Source: Curtobacterium luteum (GTDB lineage Bacteria; Actinomycetota; Actinomycetes; Actinomycetales; Microbacteriaceae). From it: DNA of 64,000 nt. The stretch lies in contig NZ_BMOI01000002.1 in assembly GCF_014646995.1 (NCBI RefSeq), positions 186,496-250,495 of the forward strand. Direction: 5' to 3'. This document shows, one piece after another, positions 44,802 through 54,354 of the stretch (position 1 is its first letter; every line of letters begins with the position of its first letter). The notes beneath the pieces were generated by a model. The model was given only the letters and a program-made list of their open reading frames with translations, searched no databases and was not told the DNA's origin. Position numbers and translations under genes: made by a program.

Positions 44802-46874
44802 ATGGTGCATCGCACCCTCCTGGCCGCGCTCGTCGCGGCCACCACCGCCGCGACGACCCTCGTCGCCGCCCCGGCCCAGGCGACCACGTCGACCACCGCA
44901 GCCGGCACGTCGGGCGCGAGCAGTGCCTCCCGGCCGGTCACGAACCTCGACCACCTCGACTTCCTGCTCGACGACGTCCCGCTGCCGGAGGTCCCCGGGC
45001 ACAGCACGTACCAGCAGACGAGCGACCCGACGGCCACCGCACCCTGGGTCTACGCCGACCGGAACGCGGACGGGACCTACCGCCGGGTCGGCGGTGGCAC
45101 GCTCGATCCCGCGACCGGCCACTGGGGTCAGGGGGCGTTCGACGCGGACGACATCAGCCGCGCGGCCGTCGTCTACGTCCGCGACTGGCAGCAGAACGGG
45201 ACCGCGTCGAGTCGCGAGCACGCGCGGGAGCTCCTGCGCTCGCTCACCTACCTGCAGACGGACAGCGGGCCGGACGCCGGCAACGTCGTCCTCTGGCAGC
45301 AGACCGACGGCACCCTCAACACCAGCCCGACACCGCCGGACTCCCCGGACCCGTCGGACTCCGCCGACTCGTTCTGGGTCGGCCGCACCGTCTGGGCCCT
45401 CGGTGAGGCGTACCCGGCGTTCCGCCACGCCGACCCCGGCTTCGCACGGTTCCTGCAGGGCCGTCTGCGCCTGTCGCTCGACGCCCTCGAACGGCAGTCA
45501 CTCGCGTCGTACGGCCGCTACGACACCGTGAACGGGGCGCGCGTGCCGTCGTGGCTCATCGCCGACTCGACGAGCGCCACCGCGGAGGCCGTGCTCGGGC
45601 TGAGCGCCTACGTGCGCGCCGTGCCCGGCGACCGGCAGGCACGGACCGTGCTCGAGCGGGAGACGACCGGCATCGCGGCGATGCAGCGCGGTGACACGAC
45701 CACGTGGCCGTTCGGGGCCGTCCTGCCGTCCGCGACGTCGCAGTCGACCTGGAACGCCTGGGGCGGGATGGCACCGGCGGCGCTGGCCTCGGCCGGTTCC
45801 GTGCTCCACCGCGGGGACTGGCAGCGGGACGCCCGCCGCGAGACCGCGCAGTTCGCCGCCGAGGTGCTCGCCTCGGGCGGCCCCGACAACGGGTGGACGC
45901 CGACGCCGTTCGACCGCACGCAGATCGCGTACGGCGCGGACTCGCTCGTGCAGTCGTTCCTCGCGGTCGGCGGAGCGGGGCAGGACCGCCTCGCCGCGAT
46001 CGCCGCGGGCTGGTACTTCGGCGCGAACCCGGCGGGCGTCCCCGTGTACGACCGGACGACCGGCGCGTGCGTCGACGGGATCGCGGCGGACGGCACGGTG
46101 AACCGGGGCTGCGGCGCGGAGTCGTCGATCCACACCGCGCTGTCGATGCTCGCGCTCGACGCCCACCCGGCGGTCCGCACCTCGGCCGAGACCACGACGT
46201 CCCGGACCGACGTCGACGGCATCACGACCGTCGAGGCCGAGGGTGGGGCGCTGACCGGAGACGCTGCGGTCGTGCGGCCCGACGCCGCGTGGACCGGCTC
46301 GGCGAACTGGTCGGGCTCGGCGTACGTGCACGCTCCGGCGGGGTCGTCCGTGACGATCACGATCCCGGCGCTGCGTCAGGACACGCTGCTGTACCCGGTG
46401 GTGTCCGAGGCCTCCGGTCCGGCGGGCCGCACGGACTGGACCGTGCGGGGAGCGGACGGCCGGACCCGGTCGCTCGGCTCCACCCCGAACGGCGGCGCAG
46501 GGGCGCAGGGCACCGCGCCGACCCCGTCGTTCCTGCACCCGCTCACGCTCGCGCGCACCGCTCCCGCGGGCACGACGACGATCACGGCGACCGTCCGCGG
46601 CGGGACGGCCGACCTCGACGCGGTGCTCCTCCGCCCGGTGGTGTCACACCTGGGGCTGGGGTCGGGTGCCGACAGCGCGGCCGGTGCGTCGCCGTCGGAC
46701 CTCTTCGTGAACGGGACGACGTCGGTGCGCTCGACGACGGCGACGTTCGCGCAGCGCACCACGGTGTCGGTGTACGACCGCACCGGGCGGCTCGTGCGGA
46801 CCGTGCACGTCGGGTCCGGGGTCCAGCGGGTGCCGCTCGCTCCGGGTGGCTCCACCGTGGCCGCTCCGCGCTGA
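44802..46874 (+). CDS. large secreted helical (alpha/alpha-barrel-like) protein with C-terminal beta domain
   Basis: 690 residues. A signal peptide ends at AQA (about residue 27). The central part (about 45-450) alternates helices with aromatic motifs (DSFWVGRTVWALGEAYPAF, WPFGAVLPSATSQSTWNAWGG, WYFGANPAGVPVYD), as in six-hairpin glycosidases. From about residue 476 (TTVEAEGGAL) a CBM-like beta-sandwich follows, then a short C-terminal beta module (SVYDRTGRLVRTV). I do not recognise the family. Position 50 bp after the GH130 pair, with GAGGAG before the ATG, suggests an extracellular glycanase or lyase that feeds the transporter. Confidence 0.75.
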   Translation: MVHRTLLAALVAATTAATTLVAAPAQATTSTTAAGTSGASSASRPVTNLDHLDFLLDDVPLPEVPGHSTYQQTSDPTATAPWVYADRNADGTYRRVGGGTLDPATGHWGQGAFDADDISRAAVVYVRDWQQNGTASSREHARELLRSLTYLQTDSGPDAGNVVLWQQTDGTLNTSPTPPDSPDPSDSADSFWVGRTVWALGEAYPAFRHADPGFARFLQGRLRLSLDALERQSLASYGRYDTVNGARVPSWLIADSTSATAEAVLGLSAYVRAVPGDRQARTVLERETTGIAAMQRGDTTTWPFGAVLPSATSQSTWNAWGGMAPAALASAGSVLHRGDWQRDARRETAQFAAEVLASGGPDNGWTPTPFDRTQIAYGADSLVQSFLAVGGAGQDRLAAIAAGWYFGANPAGVPVYDRTTGACVDGIAADGTVNRGCGAESSIHTALSMLALDAHPAVRTSAETTTSRTDVDGITTVEAEGGALTGDAAVVRPDAAWTGSANWSGSAYVHAPAGSSVTITIPALRQDTLLYPVVSEASGPAGRTDWTVRGADGRTRSLGSTPNGGAGAQGTAPTPSFLHPLTLARTAPAGTTTITATVRGGTADLDAVLLRPVVSHLGLGSGADSAAGASPSDLFVNGTTSVRSTTATFAQRTTVSVYDRTGRLVRTVHVGSGVQRVPLAPGGSTVAAPR

Positions 46875-46923
46875 ACCGTCCCGCTCCTCGTGCCGTGCGC
46901 GCGTGTCCCGCTACCGTTGGGGC

Positions 46924-47220
46924 ATGCGCGCACGGCTCCGTCACCACGCACCCGCCCTCGTGCTGCTGCTGCTCGCCGGCGTCGCGGTCGTGGTCGCGGT
47001 GCTCGCGGAGGCGCTGGCGTGGCCCGTCGCTCCGGCCTTCCCCGCCCTGCACAGCGGCGACTACTCGTACGTCGTCGGGCGGGGCGGCTTCCGGACCGCC
47101 CTCGCCGCACGGGCGATCGCGTGGGCGGCCGCCGCGCTCGTCGTCCCGTTGCTCGTCGCGGCACTGCTGGCCGTGGTCGTCCGCGGGCGACGCTCCGGAG
47201 GACGGGCCGCGCGGCCGTGA
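46924..47220 (+). CDS. small two-helix membrane protein
   Basis: 98 residues with two long hydrophobic segments (about 10-35 and 62-88) separated by a polar loop (HSGDYSYVVGRGGFRT). No family recognised. Its stop overlaps the GTG start of the following acetyltransferase (GTGA), which suggests a two-gene unit. Confidence 0.7.
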   Translation: MRARLRHHAPALVLLLLAGVAVVVAVLAEALAWPVAPAFPALHSGDYSYVVGRGGFRTALAARAIAWAAAALVVPLLVAALLAVVVRGRRSGGRAARP

Positions 47221-47744
47221 TCGTCCTCCGCCCGTGGCTCCCCGGGGACGCGGACGCCCTGGTCGCCGCACGCGCCGGCTCCGACGACCTGGCGACGCAG
47301 TTCGAGCCGCTGCCCCACACCGCCGCCGCACGACGGTTCATCACATCGGCGCTGACGTCCGAGCCCGGACGACGACACTGGGCGGTCGTCCTGGACGGCA
47401 CCGCCGTGGGCAACGTCGGGCTCACCGCCGTCGACCGCCGCCACGACTCGGCGTGGGTGTCGTACTGGCTCGCTCGTGACGCACGCGGGCGCGGTCTCGC
47501 GACGCGAGCGGTCGCCACCGTCGCCGAGCGGGCCTTCGCCGACGGACTGTTCCGGCTCGAGCTCGGGCACCGGGTGAACAACCCCGCCTCCTGCCGGGTG
47601 GCGACGACAGCGGGGTTCCGGGCCGAGGGGGTCGAGCGGGCGAAGCTGCGCTACGGGTCCGAGCGGTTCGACGTCGAGACGCACGCCCGGCTGGCGACGG
47701 ACCCGACGCCCGAGGTCGAGCTGCTCGACGTGGCCGGCGTCTGA
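47217..47744 (+). CDS. GNAT N-acetyltransferase (RimJ/RimL type)
   Basis: 175 residues. The GNAT fold has VILRPW at the start and the acetyl-CoA pyrophosphate loop in ARDARGRGLATRAV, followed by LELGHRVNNPASCRVATTAGFRAEG, the typical RimJ/RimL end. It transfers acetyl from acetyl-CoA to an amine, in this group often a protein N-terminus or small metabolite; the target is not predictable. Coupled to the upstream membrane protein gene. Confidence 0.85.
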   Translation: MIVLRPWLPGDADALVAARAGSDDLATQFEPLPHTAAARRFITSALTSEPGRRHWAVVLDGTAVGNVGLTAVDRRHDSAWVSYWLARDARGRGLATRAVATVAERAFADGLFRLELGHRVNNPASCRVATTAGFRAEGVERAKLRYGSERFDVETHARLATDPTPEVELLDVAGV

Positions 47745-47761
47745 CGGGTCAGAGCAGACGG

Positions 47762-48406
47762 TCAGAGAACGGACCAGCCCACCGGGAGTGCCGCACGGCC
47801 GGTCAACGCCCGGAGCAGCGCCGTGGCGTCCTCGGGGTCGGCGTCGGTGTCGGCGTCGGCGTCGGCGACGAGCAGTCCGAGCACCCGGAGCGCCTCGTGA
47901 GCAGCCGCACCGGGTGGGTCCGCATCGAGGCCGGCCGCGACCCGCAGGTCGATCGTGTGCACGGTCAGCTCGAACACCCGCGTCGGCAGGTACGCGGCGA
48001 GCCCCCACTCCCCCATCGGCGTCGCCACCCGGGCGTCGGGCGGAGCGGAGCCGACGCGACCGGCGACCCGTTCGACGATCGCACGGACAGCGGTGATCCG
48101 GTCAGCGCCGAGGCCTCGTCCCGCCTGCCGCCCCCGTTCGGCGACGGCCGCGGGGTCCGCCCGTGACGACCGGACCGTGCGGTAGTAGTCGAGCGTGGTG
48201 GCGGTCGACGTCGTCGTCCCGTCCTCGAGGTACTGCTCGACGGTCAGGAGTGCTCGAGCCGTGTGCCCGACGAGGTCGCTCCGGGTCCACTCGCCGAGCG
48301 CCGGCCGGTGCCAGGCGTCCGGTCCCACGGCGTCGAGCGCGGCGGTGGTGGCCGCGAACCACTCCGCGGCGTGCTCGAACGCCTCGCGCGTCGTCGTCCA
48401 TGTCAT
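47762..48406 (-). CDS. maleylpyruvate isomerase-like mycothiol-dependent protein
   Basis: 214 residues of the MDMPI_N/DinB-like four-helix fold. The N-terminal WTRSDLVGHTARALLTVEQYL and later YLPTRVFELTVHTIDL blocks provide His residues that bind a divalent metal in the family. Members use mycothiol as cofactor in isomerase or transferase reactions; the exact reaction is unknown here. A run of Asp/Ala repeats (ADADADTDADPED) lies near residue 185. GGAAGGA precedes ATG 48406. Confidence 0.83.
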   Translation of the reverse strand: MTWTTTREAFEHAAEWFAATTAALDAVGPDAWHRPALGEWTRSDLVGHTARALLTVEQYLEDGTTTSTATTLDYYRTVRSSRADPAAVAERGRQAGRGLGADRITAVRAIVERVAGRVGSAPPDARVATPMGEWGLAAYLPTRVFELTVHTIDLRVAAGLDADPPGAAAHEALRVLGLLVADADADTDADPEDATALLRALTGRAALPVGWSVL

Positions 48407-48460
48407 GGTCGTCCTTCCGGAGCCCATTGAACCCGTGCACGAGGCGGCGAGGGAACGGTG

Positions 48461-48603
48461 CTCCGCCCGGACACGGACGCGGACGCGGAGCCAGGCGTGG
48501 ACACGGAACCGGACACGGACTCGGAGCCGGGCGCGGGCTCCGGCGACGGCTCCGGCGCTGCGCCGCGCCGCGCCGCAGTGCGCCGCGCCGCGCCGCGCCG
48601 CGC
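48461..48603. repeat. low-complexity intergenic sequence
   Basis: ACGGAACCGGACACGGAC-like hexamer runs (about 48466-48530) pass into CTCCGGCGACGG and then a GCGCC pentanucleotide run (about 48555-48602) that abuts the SDR stop codon. No gene is seen. The first part resembles the repeated DNA of the GH35 linker near 26755. Confidence 0.6.
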
Positions 48604-49614
48604 TCAGGCGAACCGCGCCCCGGTCAGCCGGAGCGACTCGTCCCAGACCCGTGCCGCCTCGTCGCGGTCGGACATCGTCGGCCACGGATCGACCCACCCC
48701 GCGGGGCCGCCGACGCCGAGTCGCCAGGTCGGCGCGGCGAAGCGACCAGCCGCCGCCGGGTCGGTCGCGGCGAGGAGGGCCGGGTACGCCGCGGTCTCGG
48801 GTGTGCCGACGACCCAGCCGCGGGCGGAGAGCCAGCGGATGAGCCGGACCGATGCGGTGTCGGTGCTCCGCCCCATCTCCGGGCGCGCGGCGAGCAGGCT
48901 CGTCGGGGCGACGCCCGGATGGCTGACGGCCGTGGTGATCCCCCACCCCGCGGCCGCGCTCCGACGTCCGAGTTCGGCCGCGAAGAGCGCCGGTGCGATC
49001 TTCGACTGCCCGTACGCCCGCATCCCGTCGTAGGAGCGCTCGGACTGCAGGTCGTCCCAGAGCATCCGAGCTCGGCGCGCGGCGATGCTCGTCTGCACCA
49101 CGACGCGAGCGCCCACGTCGCGGCCGCCCGCGCCGCGGCCGCCCGCGCCGTTGCCGCCCGCGCCGTTGCCGCCCGCATCCCGGTCACCGCCGGCGCGCAG
49201 CAGGGGCAACAGCGACGCGACGAGTGCCACGTGGCCGAGGTGGTTCGTCCCGAACTGCAGCTCGAAGCCGTCGGCCGTGGTCTGCCGTTCGGGCGGGGTC
49301 ATCACGCCGGCGTTCGCCACGAGGACGTCGATCGGACGGCCGTCCCGCGTCAGCCGCTCGCCCAGCGCGGTGACGGACTCGAGCGAGGACAGGTCGAGTG
49401 ACTCGGCCTCGAGCTGTGCTCCCGGGTGCTCGGCCCGGATGCGGTCCTGCACCGCCGCGACCTTCCCCGCGTTCCGGGCCGGCATGACGACCTCGGCGCC
49501 GGCCGCGGCGAGGTGCGCGGCGATCCGGACGCCGATGCCGTCGCTCGCGCCGGTGACGAGGGCTCGGCGCCCGGTCAGGTCCGGGATGGTCGGTGGATCG
49601 ATGGTGCGTGGCAT
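48604..49614 (-). CDS. short-chain dehydrogenase/reductase with Gly-rich insert
   Basis: 336 residues, classical SDR. NAD(P) motif VTGASDGIG (about residues 19-27), NAG in VLVANAGVM, and the catalytic pair in YGQSK. Substrate unknown. Between strand 4 and the active site there is an unusual insert [18 protein letters not shown]..., encoded by a GC repeat (about 49121-49190), probably a surface loop. GGAGG precedes ATG 49614. It is divergent from an MmyB-type regulator gene, a very common arrangement in which the regulator controls the SDR. Confidence 0.9.
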   Translation of the reverse strand: MPRTIDPPTIPDLTGRRALVTGASDGIGVRIAAHLAAAGAEVVMPARNAGKVAAVQDRIRAEHPGAQLEAESLDLSSLESVTALGERLTRDGRPIDVLVANAGVMTPPERQTTADGFELQFGTNHLGHVALVASLLPLLRAGGDRDAGGNGAGGNGAGGRGAGGRDVGARVVVQTSIAARRARMLWDDLQSERSYDGMRAYGQSKIAPALFAAELGRRSAAAGWGITTAVSHPGVAPTSLLAARPEMGRSTDTASVRLIRWLSARGWVVGTPETAAYPALLAATDPAAAGRFAAPTWRLGVGGPAGWVDPWPTMSDRDEAARVWDESLRLTGARFA

Positions 49615-49720
49615 GGTGTGTCCTCCGTGGTCGGTGGCCCCAGCCTGGTCGGGTGCCCGTCGCGCATCCACGGCCTGACGATCCGTGGCTGGGAGGTGCG
49701 CGGTGCGAGAGGATCGGCGC

Positions 49721-50566
49721 ATGATCGACCGAGCCGGACTGGCGGACTTCCTCCGCGGCCGCCGTGCCGCACTCCAGCCGGAGGACGTCGGGCTCCCCCG
49801 GGGTGTCCGTCGACGGACCACCGGACTCCGCCGCGAGGAGGCGGCGCTCCTCAGCAACATGTCGGCCGACTACTACGCACGGCTGGAGCGCGAGCGCGGC
49901 CCGCAGCCGTCCGACCAGATGCTGGCGTCGATCGCGCAGGGCCTCCGGCTGTCGCTCGACGAACGCGACCACCTCTTCCGCCTCGCCGGACACGAGCCGC
50001 CGACGCGGGGCGCCGGCTCCGACCACGTCGGGCCGGGCATCATGCGGATCCTCGACCGGCTCGTGGACACCCCGGCCGAGATCGTCACGGAACTCGGTGA
50101 GACGCTCCGGCAGACCCCGCTCGCCGCTGCACTGGTCGGCGACGCGTCGGTGCGCACGGGGCACGCGCGGAGCATCGGGTACCGCTGGTTCACGGACCCG
50201 GCCGCCCGGGCGCTGCACCCCGTGGAGGAGCACGCGTTCCTCTCGCGGATGTACACGTCGGGCCTCCGCCACGTCCTCGCGTTGCGCGGCCCCGGGTCCC
50301 GAGCTGCCGTCCTCGCCGAGGACCTGCTCGCCCGCAGCGAGGAGTTCCGCGAGCTGTGGGCACGGCACGAGGTCGGAGTCCGTCCCGCCGAGGAGAAGCA
50401 CTACGTCCACCCCGAGGTCGGGCCGCTCACCCTGCAGTGCCAGGTGTTGCAGGACACCGACCGGGCGCAGCACCTGCTCGTCTACACGGCCGAGCCCGGC
50501 AGCGAGAGCGCCGACCGGCTCCGACTCCTGGCGGTGATCGGGACGACCGCAGCGCCGCCCGCCTGA
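49721..50566 (+). CDS. MmyB-type XRE transcriptional regulator
   Basis: 281 residues. The N-terminal helix-turn-helix ([28 protein letters not shown]) is of the Xre/HTH_31 type. The C-terminal MmyB-like ligand-binding domain ([39 protein letters not shown]) binds fatty acids in characterised relatives. It is divergent from the SDR gene and probably controls it. The stop is 4 bp from a convergent membrane-protein gene. Confidence 0.9.
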   Translation: MIDRAGLADFLRGRRAALQPEDVGLPRGVRRRTTGLRREEAALLSNMSADYYARLERERGPQPSDQMLASIAQGLRLSLDERDHLFRLAGHEPPTRGAGSDHVGPGIMRILDRLVDTPAEIVTELGETLRQTPLAAALVGDASVRTGHARSIGYRWFTDPAARALHPVEEHAFLSRMYTSGLRHVLALRGPGSRAAVLAEDLLARSEEFRELWARHEVGVRPAEEKHYVHPEVGPLTLQCQVLQDTDRAQHLLVYTAEPGSESADRLRLLAVIGTTAAPPA

Positions 50567-50570
50567 GACG

Positions 50571-50867
50571 TCAGCGTCGGAGGAACGCCCCGGCGACGAG
50601 GCGGAGCAGCAGCGCGACCCCGCCGAGCACACCGACGCCGGTCGCCACGACGACCAGGACCACGAAGCGAGCCAGTGCCTGCGCCTCGGTCTCGTCCGCG
50701 CCCGCCGTGACCTGGGCCGCGAGCGCGTACACGACGAGCGCGACGACGAGCAGGACCACCCCGGTCCACGTCGCGACCCGGACCGCGATCGGCTGCCGCA
50801 GCGCGTCGCTCGGCACGGCCGTTCGTGCGGTCGCCCCCTCGGTCTCCCAGTCGGCCGGACTCGTCAT
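50571..50867 (-). CDS. small two-helix membrane protein
   Basis: 98 residues. A polar N-terminus of about 28 residues, two hydrophobic helices (about 32-52 and 66-90) and a short basic end LRR. GGAGGGGGAG precedes ATG 50867, a strong ribosome site. No family recognised. It is upstream of the phosphatase gene on the same strand, 121 bp away from that gene's end, so the two are not obviously in one operon. Confidence 0.75.
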   Translation of the reverse strand: MTSPADWETEGATARTAVPSDALRQPIAVRVATWTGVVLLVVALVVYALAAQVTAGADETEAQALARFVVLVVVATGVGVLGGVALLLRLVAGAFLRR

Positions 50868-50987
50868 GGCTCCCCCTCCGTCGGCACGATCCTAGGGGTC
50901 GCCAGCGCGGGCCGGGAGGCACGGCACGCGATCGCCGGGACCCCGCGGCCCGAGCAGGTGGTCACCGCAGGTGGTCGCTCCGGGCCG

Positions 50988-52298
50988 TCACGCCGGGCGG
51001 GGCTCGCCCCAGGTCACCGCGACGACCGTCACGTCGTCCGCGCGGTCGCCGGCCTCGGCGAGCGCCGTGACGTCCGCGACGATCCGGTCGATGTCGTCCC
51101 GTTCGTCGACGAACGCCTGCCACCGGTCGAGGGAGGCGAGGTCGCCGCCGAACAGGTCGAGGACGCCGTCACTGACGCTGACCACGCTGTCACCGGGTTG
51201 CAGGTCGGACTCGACGCTCGTCCAGCCCGTCCCGACGCCGAGGGGCAGGTACCCGGAGCGGAGGAACTCGCTCCCGCCGGCGACACGGCGCACGAGGGTC
51301 AGTCCGTGACCGGCGTCGACCCAGCGCAGCGTCCCGTCCACGCCGATCCGGCCGTGGAAGCACGTGGTGAACTGCGCGCTCACCATGTCGACCGAACCGG
51401 TGCTGAGGCCCGCGGAGGTCAACCGGAACGCCAGCGCGGGATCCGGCTCCTCCAGACTGCTGCGGATGACGGCGCGGACGGCAGCGGCGATCATGCCGGC
51501 GCCGACGCCCTTGCCCATCACGTCGCCGAGCGTGAAGCCGACGCCGCCGTCCGGCGTCGGGTACCAGTCGTAGAAGTCGCCACCGACCGTGCGGGCGGGG
51601 ACGCACGTGCCCGCGACGCGGACCGCGGACGGGAGGCCGCGGCCGTCGACCGGCTGGAGCGACCGCTGGACGATCGCGGCCTGGGTGACCTCGGCCTCGG
51701 CGACCCGGCGCGAGCGCTGCGCGACGGTGAGCTGCTGCAGGGACCGGCGTGAGAGCTCGTTGACGACGGCCGCGGCCGCGCCGAAGGTGACGACCACGAT
51801 CACGAGTCGCACGGCCTCGCTCGCGGGGAACACCCGCCCCGGGGCGAGGAGCAGGGGCAGGAGGAGCGTGAGGACCGTGCCCGCCAGTGGGACGAGCACG
51901 CGCCAGCGCCCGTGACCGGCAGCGATCCAGATCACCGGGAGGATGATGATCGCCAGGAACACCGACCGCGACTCGCCGGTGCCGAATCGCAGGAGCCCGA
52001 CCGCCACGAAGTCGAGCAGCGGGATGACGATCTCGGCGCGGACCAGCCGGCTCGTCCTCACCATCAGGGCGGCGAACGCGAGCAGCACGACCGCGAGGCC
52101 GGCACCGGTCCACATCGCCACCGCGTCGGTGATCGTCAGCCAGACGGGGAGGAGGCTGCTGGCAGCGGCGGCGCCGACGATCAGGGCGGCGACCAGGGCC
52201 TGGTTCGCGAGCGGCTCCCATCCAGCACGGAGGCCGGACAGCACGATCGGGCCGGTGTCCGTGGCCCGGACGGTCCGACGGGGTGGTGCCTGCGTCAA
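50988..52298 (-). CDS. membrane-bound SpoIIE-type PP2C serine phosphatase
   Basis: 436 residues. About five or six membrane helices (residues 25-175) lead into a coiled linker (RRSLQQLTVAQRSRRVAEAEVTQAAIVQRSLQP, shown in part) and a PP2C/SpoIIE domain with the metal-binding motifs GGDFYDW, GDVMGKGVGA and SDGVLDLFGG. Such RsbU-like enzymes dephosphorylate anti-anti-sigma factors in stress signalling, with the membrane part as sensor. No partner STAS or anti-sigma gene is adjacent. The TTG start at 52298 is set by AGGAG five bases upstream; the frame is open far beyond, but that part is antisense to the GH51 gene. Confidence 0.87.
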   Translation of the reverse strand: MTQAPPRRTVRATDTGPIVLSGLRAGWEPLANQALVAALIVGAAAASSLLPVWLTITDAVAMWTGAGLAVVLLAFAALMVRTSRLVRAEIVIPLLDFVAVGLLRFGTGESRSVFLAIIILPVIWIAAGHGRWRVLVPLAGTVLTLLLPLLLAPGRVFPASEAVRLVIVVVTFGAAAAVVNELSRRSLQQLTVAQRSRRVAEAEVTQAAIVQRSLQPVDGRGLPSAVRVAGTCVPARTVGGDFYDWYPTPDGGVGFTLGDVMGKGVGAGMIAAAVRAVIRSSLEEPDPALAFRLTSAGLSTGSVDMVSAQFTTCFHGRIGVDGTLRWVDAGHGLTLVRRVAGGSEFLRSGYLPLGVGTGWTSVESDLQPGDSVVSVSDGVLDLFGGDLASLDRWQAFVDERDDIDRIVADVTALAEAGDRADDVTVVAVTWGEPRPA

Positions 52299-52509
52299 TC
52301 CCGCTCCTGTCCACGGCCGCCCCGGTGACGAGCGGCGATCCCTCGGACCACCGTACCCAACCCACACGTGTCGGGCGCGCGCGTCGCCTGCGGAGGTCCC
52401 GTGACCGCGGTGGACGCCCGCCGCACCGGGCCGCCGCCGGTCCGACGGAGCCGCACCGTGCCTCCAGGCCGGCTGCACCGAGCGCGGACCTGCGCCCTCC
52501 GCACAGCGC

Positions 52510-52547
52510 AGCGGGTGCCGGGTCGCTCTCGCGATCCGGCACCCGCT
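52510..52547 (-). terminator. terminator after GH51 gene
   Basis: Perfect 12-bp arms AGCGGGTGCCGG (52510-52521) and CCGGCACCCGCT (52536-52547) with a 14-nt loop, 41 bp beyond the GH51 stop on the minus strand. The rest of the gap to the phosphatase start contains only a single CGTGCCTCCAGGCC word of the hairpin family. Confidence 0.75.
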
Positions 52548-52588
52548 GTGCTCACTCGACGCCCGCCGTGACGTGCGCCGAGGCGTCC

Positions 52589-54091
52589 TCAGCCGATCGA
52601 GACGGCCGTCCAGGAGACGGGCGGCAGCTCGATCGTGACCGTGTCGCCCTCGCGGCGGACGGTCTCGTTGGTGCGGAGTCCGACGCGCTCGGTGTCCGAG
52701 AGGTCGTTGACGAGGTGGACGTCGTCCTCCCAGATGCCCTCGGCCCGGACCTCGCCGTCCGCGCCGATGCCGGCGAGGTCGATCGTGACGGTGGTCGACT
52801 CGGTCTGGTGCCGGTTCACGAGGAAGACCGCGGCCGTGCCGTCCCCGATCGTCGCGGCGGAGTCCACGACGGGGACCTCGCCGTACTTGCCGCCGTCGAC
52901 GGTGTCGCCCGAGGCCTTGACCTGCAGCGACGTGCCGTTCGCGAGCTTCGAGGTCAGCGAGAACGGGAAGAACGTCGTCTGGCGCCAGGCGGGTCCGCCC
53001 GGCTCGGTCATGATCGGGCCGATCACGTTGACGAGCTGCGCGAGCGACGCCGAGGCGACGCGGTCCGCGTGGCGGAGCAGCGAGATGAGCAGACCGCCCA
53101 CGACCACGGCGTCGGCGACGGTGTAGACGTCCTCGAGCAGGCGCGGCGCGACGGGCCAGTCCTGCAGCTCGAACGTCTTCTGCTGCTCGTTCCACTTGCT
53201 GATCGACCAGACGTTCCACTCGTCGAACGAGATGTCGATGCGCTTGTCGGACTTCTTCTGCGCCTGGACGTGGTCGGCCGCGGTGGTGACCGTCTTGATG
53301 AAGTGGTCCATGTTCACGCCGGACGCGAGGAACGACGCCATGTCGCCGTCCTCTTCGTAGTACGCGTGCGCCGAGATGTAGTCGACGTCGTCGTACGCGT
53401 GCTCGAGGACGGTCCGCTCCCACTCGCCGAACGTCGGCATCGACGCACCGGACGAGCCGCAGGCCACGAGCTCCAGGTCGGGCTGGATCTGCCGCATGGC
53501 CTTGGCGGTCATCGCCGCGAGCTTGCCGTAGTCCTCGGCGTTCTTGTGGCCGAGCTGCCACGGGCCGTCCATCTCGTTGCCGAGGCACCACATCGTGATG
53601 GCGAAGGGCTCCTGGCGGCCGTTCGAGCGGCGGTACTCGCTGAGCGCGGTCCCGGCGTCGATGTTCGCGTACTCGAGGAGCTCGATGGCCTCCTGCGTGC
53701 CCCGCGTGCCGAGGTTCACGGCGAGCATGAGCTCGGAGTCGACCTGGTCGAGCCAGTGCTGGAACTCGTGGAGGCCGACCTCGTTCGTCTCGGTGGAGTG
53801 CCACGCGAGGTCGAGTCGGCGGGGGCGCTGGTCGACGGGGCCGACGCCGTCCTCCCACTTGTAGCCGGAGACGAAGTTGCCGCCCGGGTAGCGGATCGCG
53901 GACACGCCCAGCTCCTTGACGAGCTCGATGACGTCCTTCCGGAAGCCGTGCTCGTCGGCGGTCTCGTGCGCGGGCTCGTGGATGCCGTCGTAGACGTGTC
54001 GTCCGAGGTGCTCGACGAAGCCGCCGAAGAGGCGACGGCGCACCGGCCCCACGGTGAACGCGGCGTCGAGGACGAGGTGTGTGCGGGGCAT
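52589..54091 (-). CDS. GH51 alpha-L-arabinofuranosidase
   Basis: 500 residues, the normal GH51 length: an (alpha/beta)8 barrel and a C-terminal beta-sandwich. Catalytic Glu173 (acid/base) is in CLGNEMDGPW and Glu291 (nucleophile) in SFDEWNVW; RYPGGNFVSGYKWEDGVGP is the family's substrate block. No signal peptide, so it trims arabinofuranosyl groups from imported arabino-oligosaccharides. AAGGAG precedes ATG 54091. The GTGAGCGCTCAC operator 40 bp upstream places it in the arabinose regulon, divergent from an oligosaccharide transporter. Confidence 0.96.
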   Translation of the reverse strand: MPRTHLVLDAAFTVGPVRRRLFGGFVEHLGRHVYDGIHEPAHETADEHGFRKDVIELVKELGVSAIRYPGGNFVSGYKWEDGVGPVDQRPRRLDLAWHSTETNEVGLHEFQHWLDQVDSELMLAVNLGTRGTQEAIELLEYANIDAGTALSEYRRSNGRQEPFAITMWCLGNEMDGPWQLGHKNAEDYGKLAAMTAKAMRQIQPDLELVACGSSGASMPTFGEWERTVLEHAYDDVDYISAHAYYEEDGDMASFLASGVNMDHFIKTVTTAADHVQAQKKSDKRIDISFDEWNVWSISKWNEQQKTFELQDWPVAPRLLEDVYTVADAVVVGGLLISLLRHADRVASASLAQLVNVIGPIMTEPGGPAWRQTTFFPFSLTSKLANGTSLQVKASGDTVDGGKYGEVPVVDSAATIGDGTAAVFLVNRHQTESTTVTIDLAGIGADGEVRAEGIWEDDVHLVNDLSDTERVGLRTNETVRREGDTVTIELPPVSWTAVSIG

Positions 54092-54130
54092 GGATCTCCT
54101 TCGATCTGCGTGCGTCGGGGTGCAACGAAA

Positions 54131-54180
54131 GTGAGCGCTCACCCGTCCACAACGCTAGCCGGTTCACGGCACCGGCGAAA
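54131..54180 (-). promoter_or_regulatory. GH51 promoter with LacI-type operator
   Basis: On the minus strand TTTCGC (54180-54175), a 17-bp spacer and TAGCGT (54157-54152) form a possible promoter, followed by the operator GTGAGCGCTCAC (54142-54131) in the start region. Confidence 0.7.
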
Positions 54181-54205
54181 GGGGTGGTGCTCCGGCGTGT
54201 CCAGC

Positions 54206-54223
54206 GATAATGTGAGCGCTCAC
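54206..54223 (+). promoter_or_regulatory. -10 element and LacI-type operator of arabino-oligosaccharide transporter
   Basis: GATAAT (54206-54211) is followed directly by GTGAGCGCTCAC (54212-54223), the same arrangement as at 16806-16823. No good -35 is seen 17 bp upstream. The operator is 81 bp from the sister site at 54131, so one repressor tetramer or two dimers could control both divergent units. Confidence 0.78.
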
Positions 54224-54354
54224 GGAGCGATGATGCCCCTACGGCACATCGCCCCGACCGGAGTTGCGAAGGAGCCTCACCCCGGGGCTGCGACGCCGCA
54301 CCAGTACGGAACACCGACCCTGTTCCGTTCGGCCCGTCCCGATGGAGTGATGCC

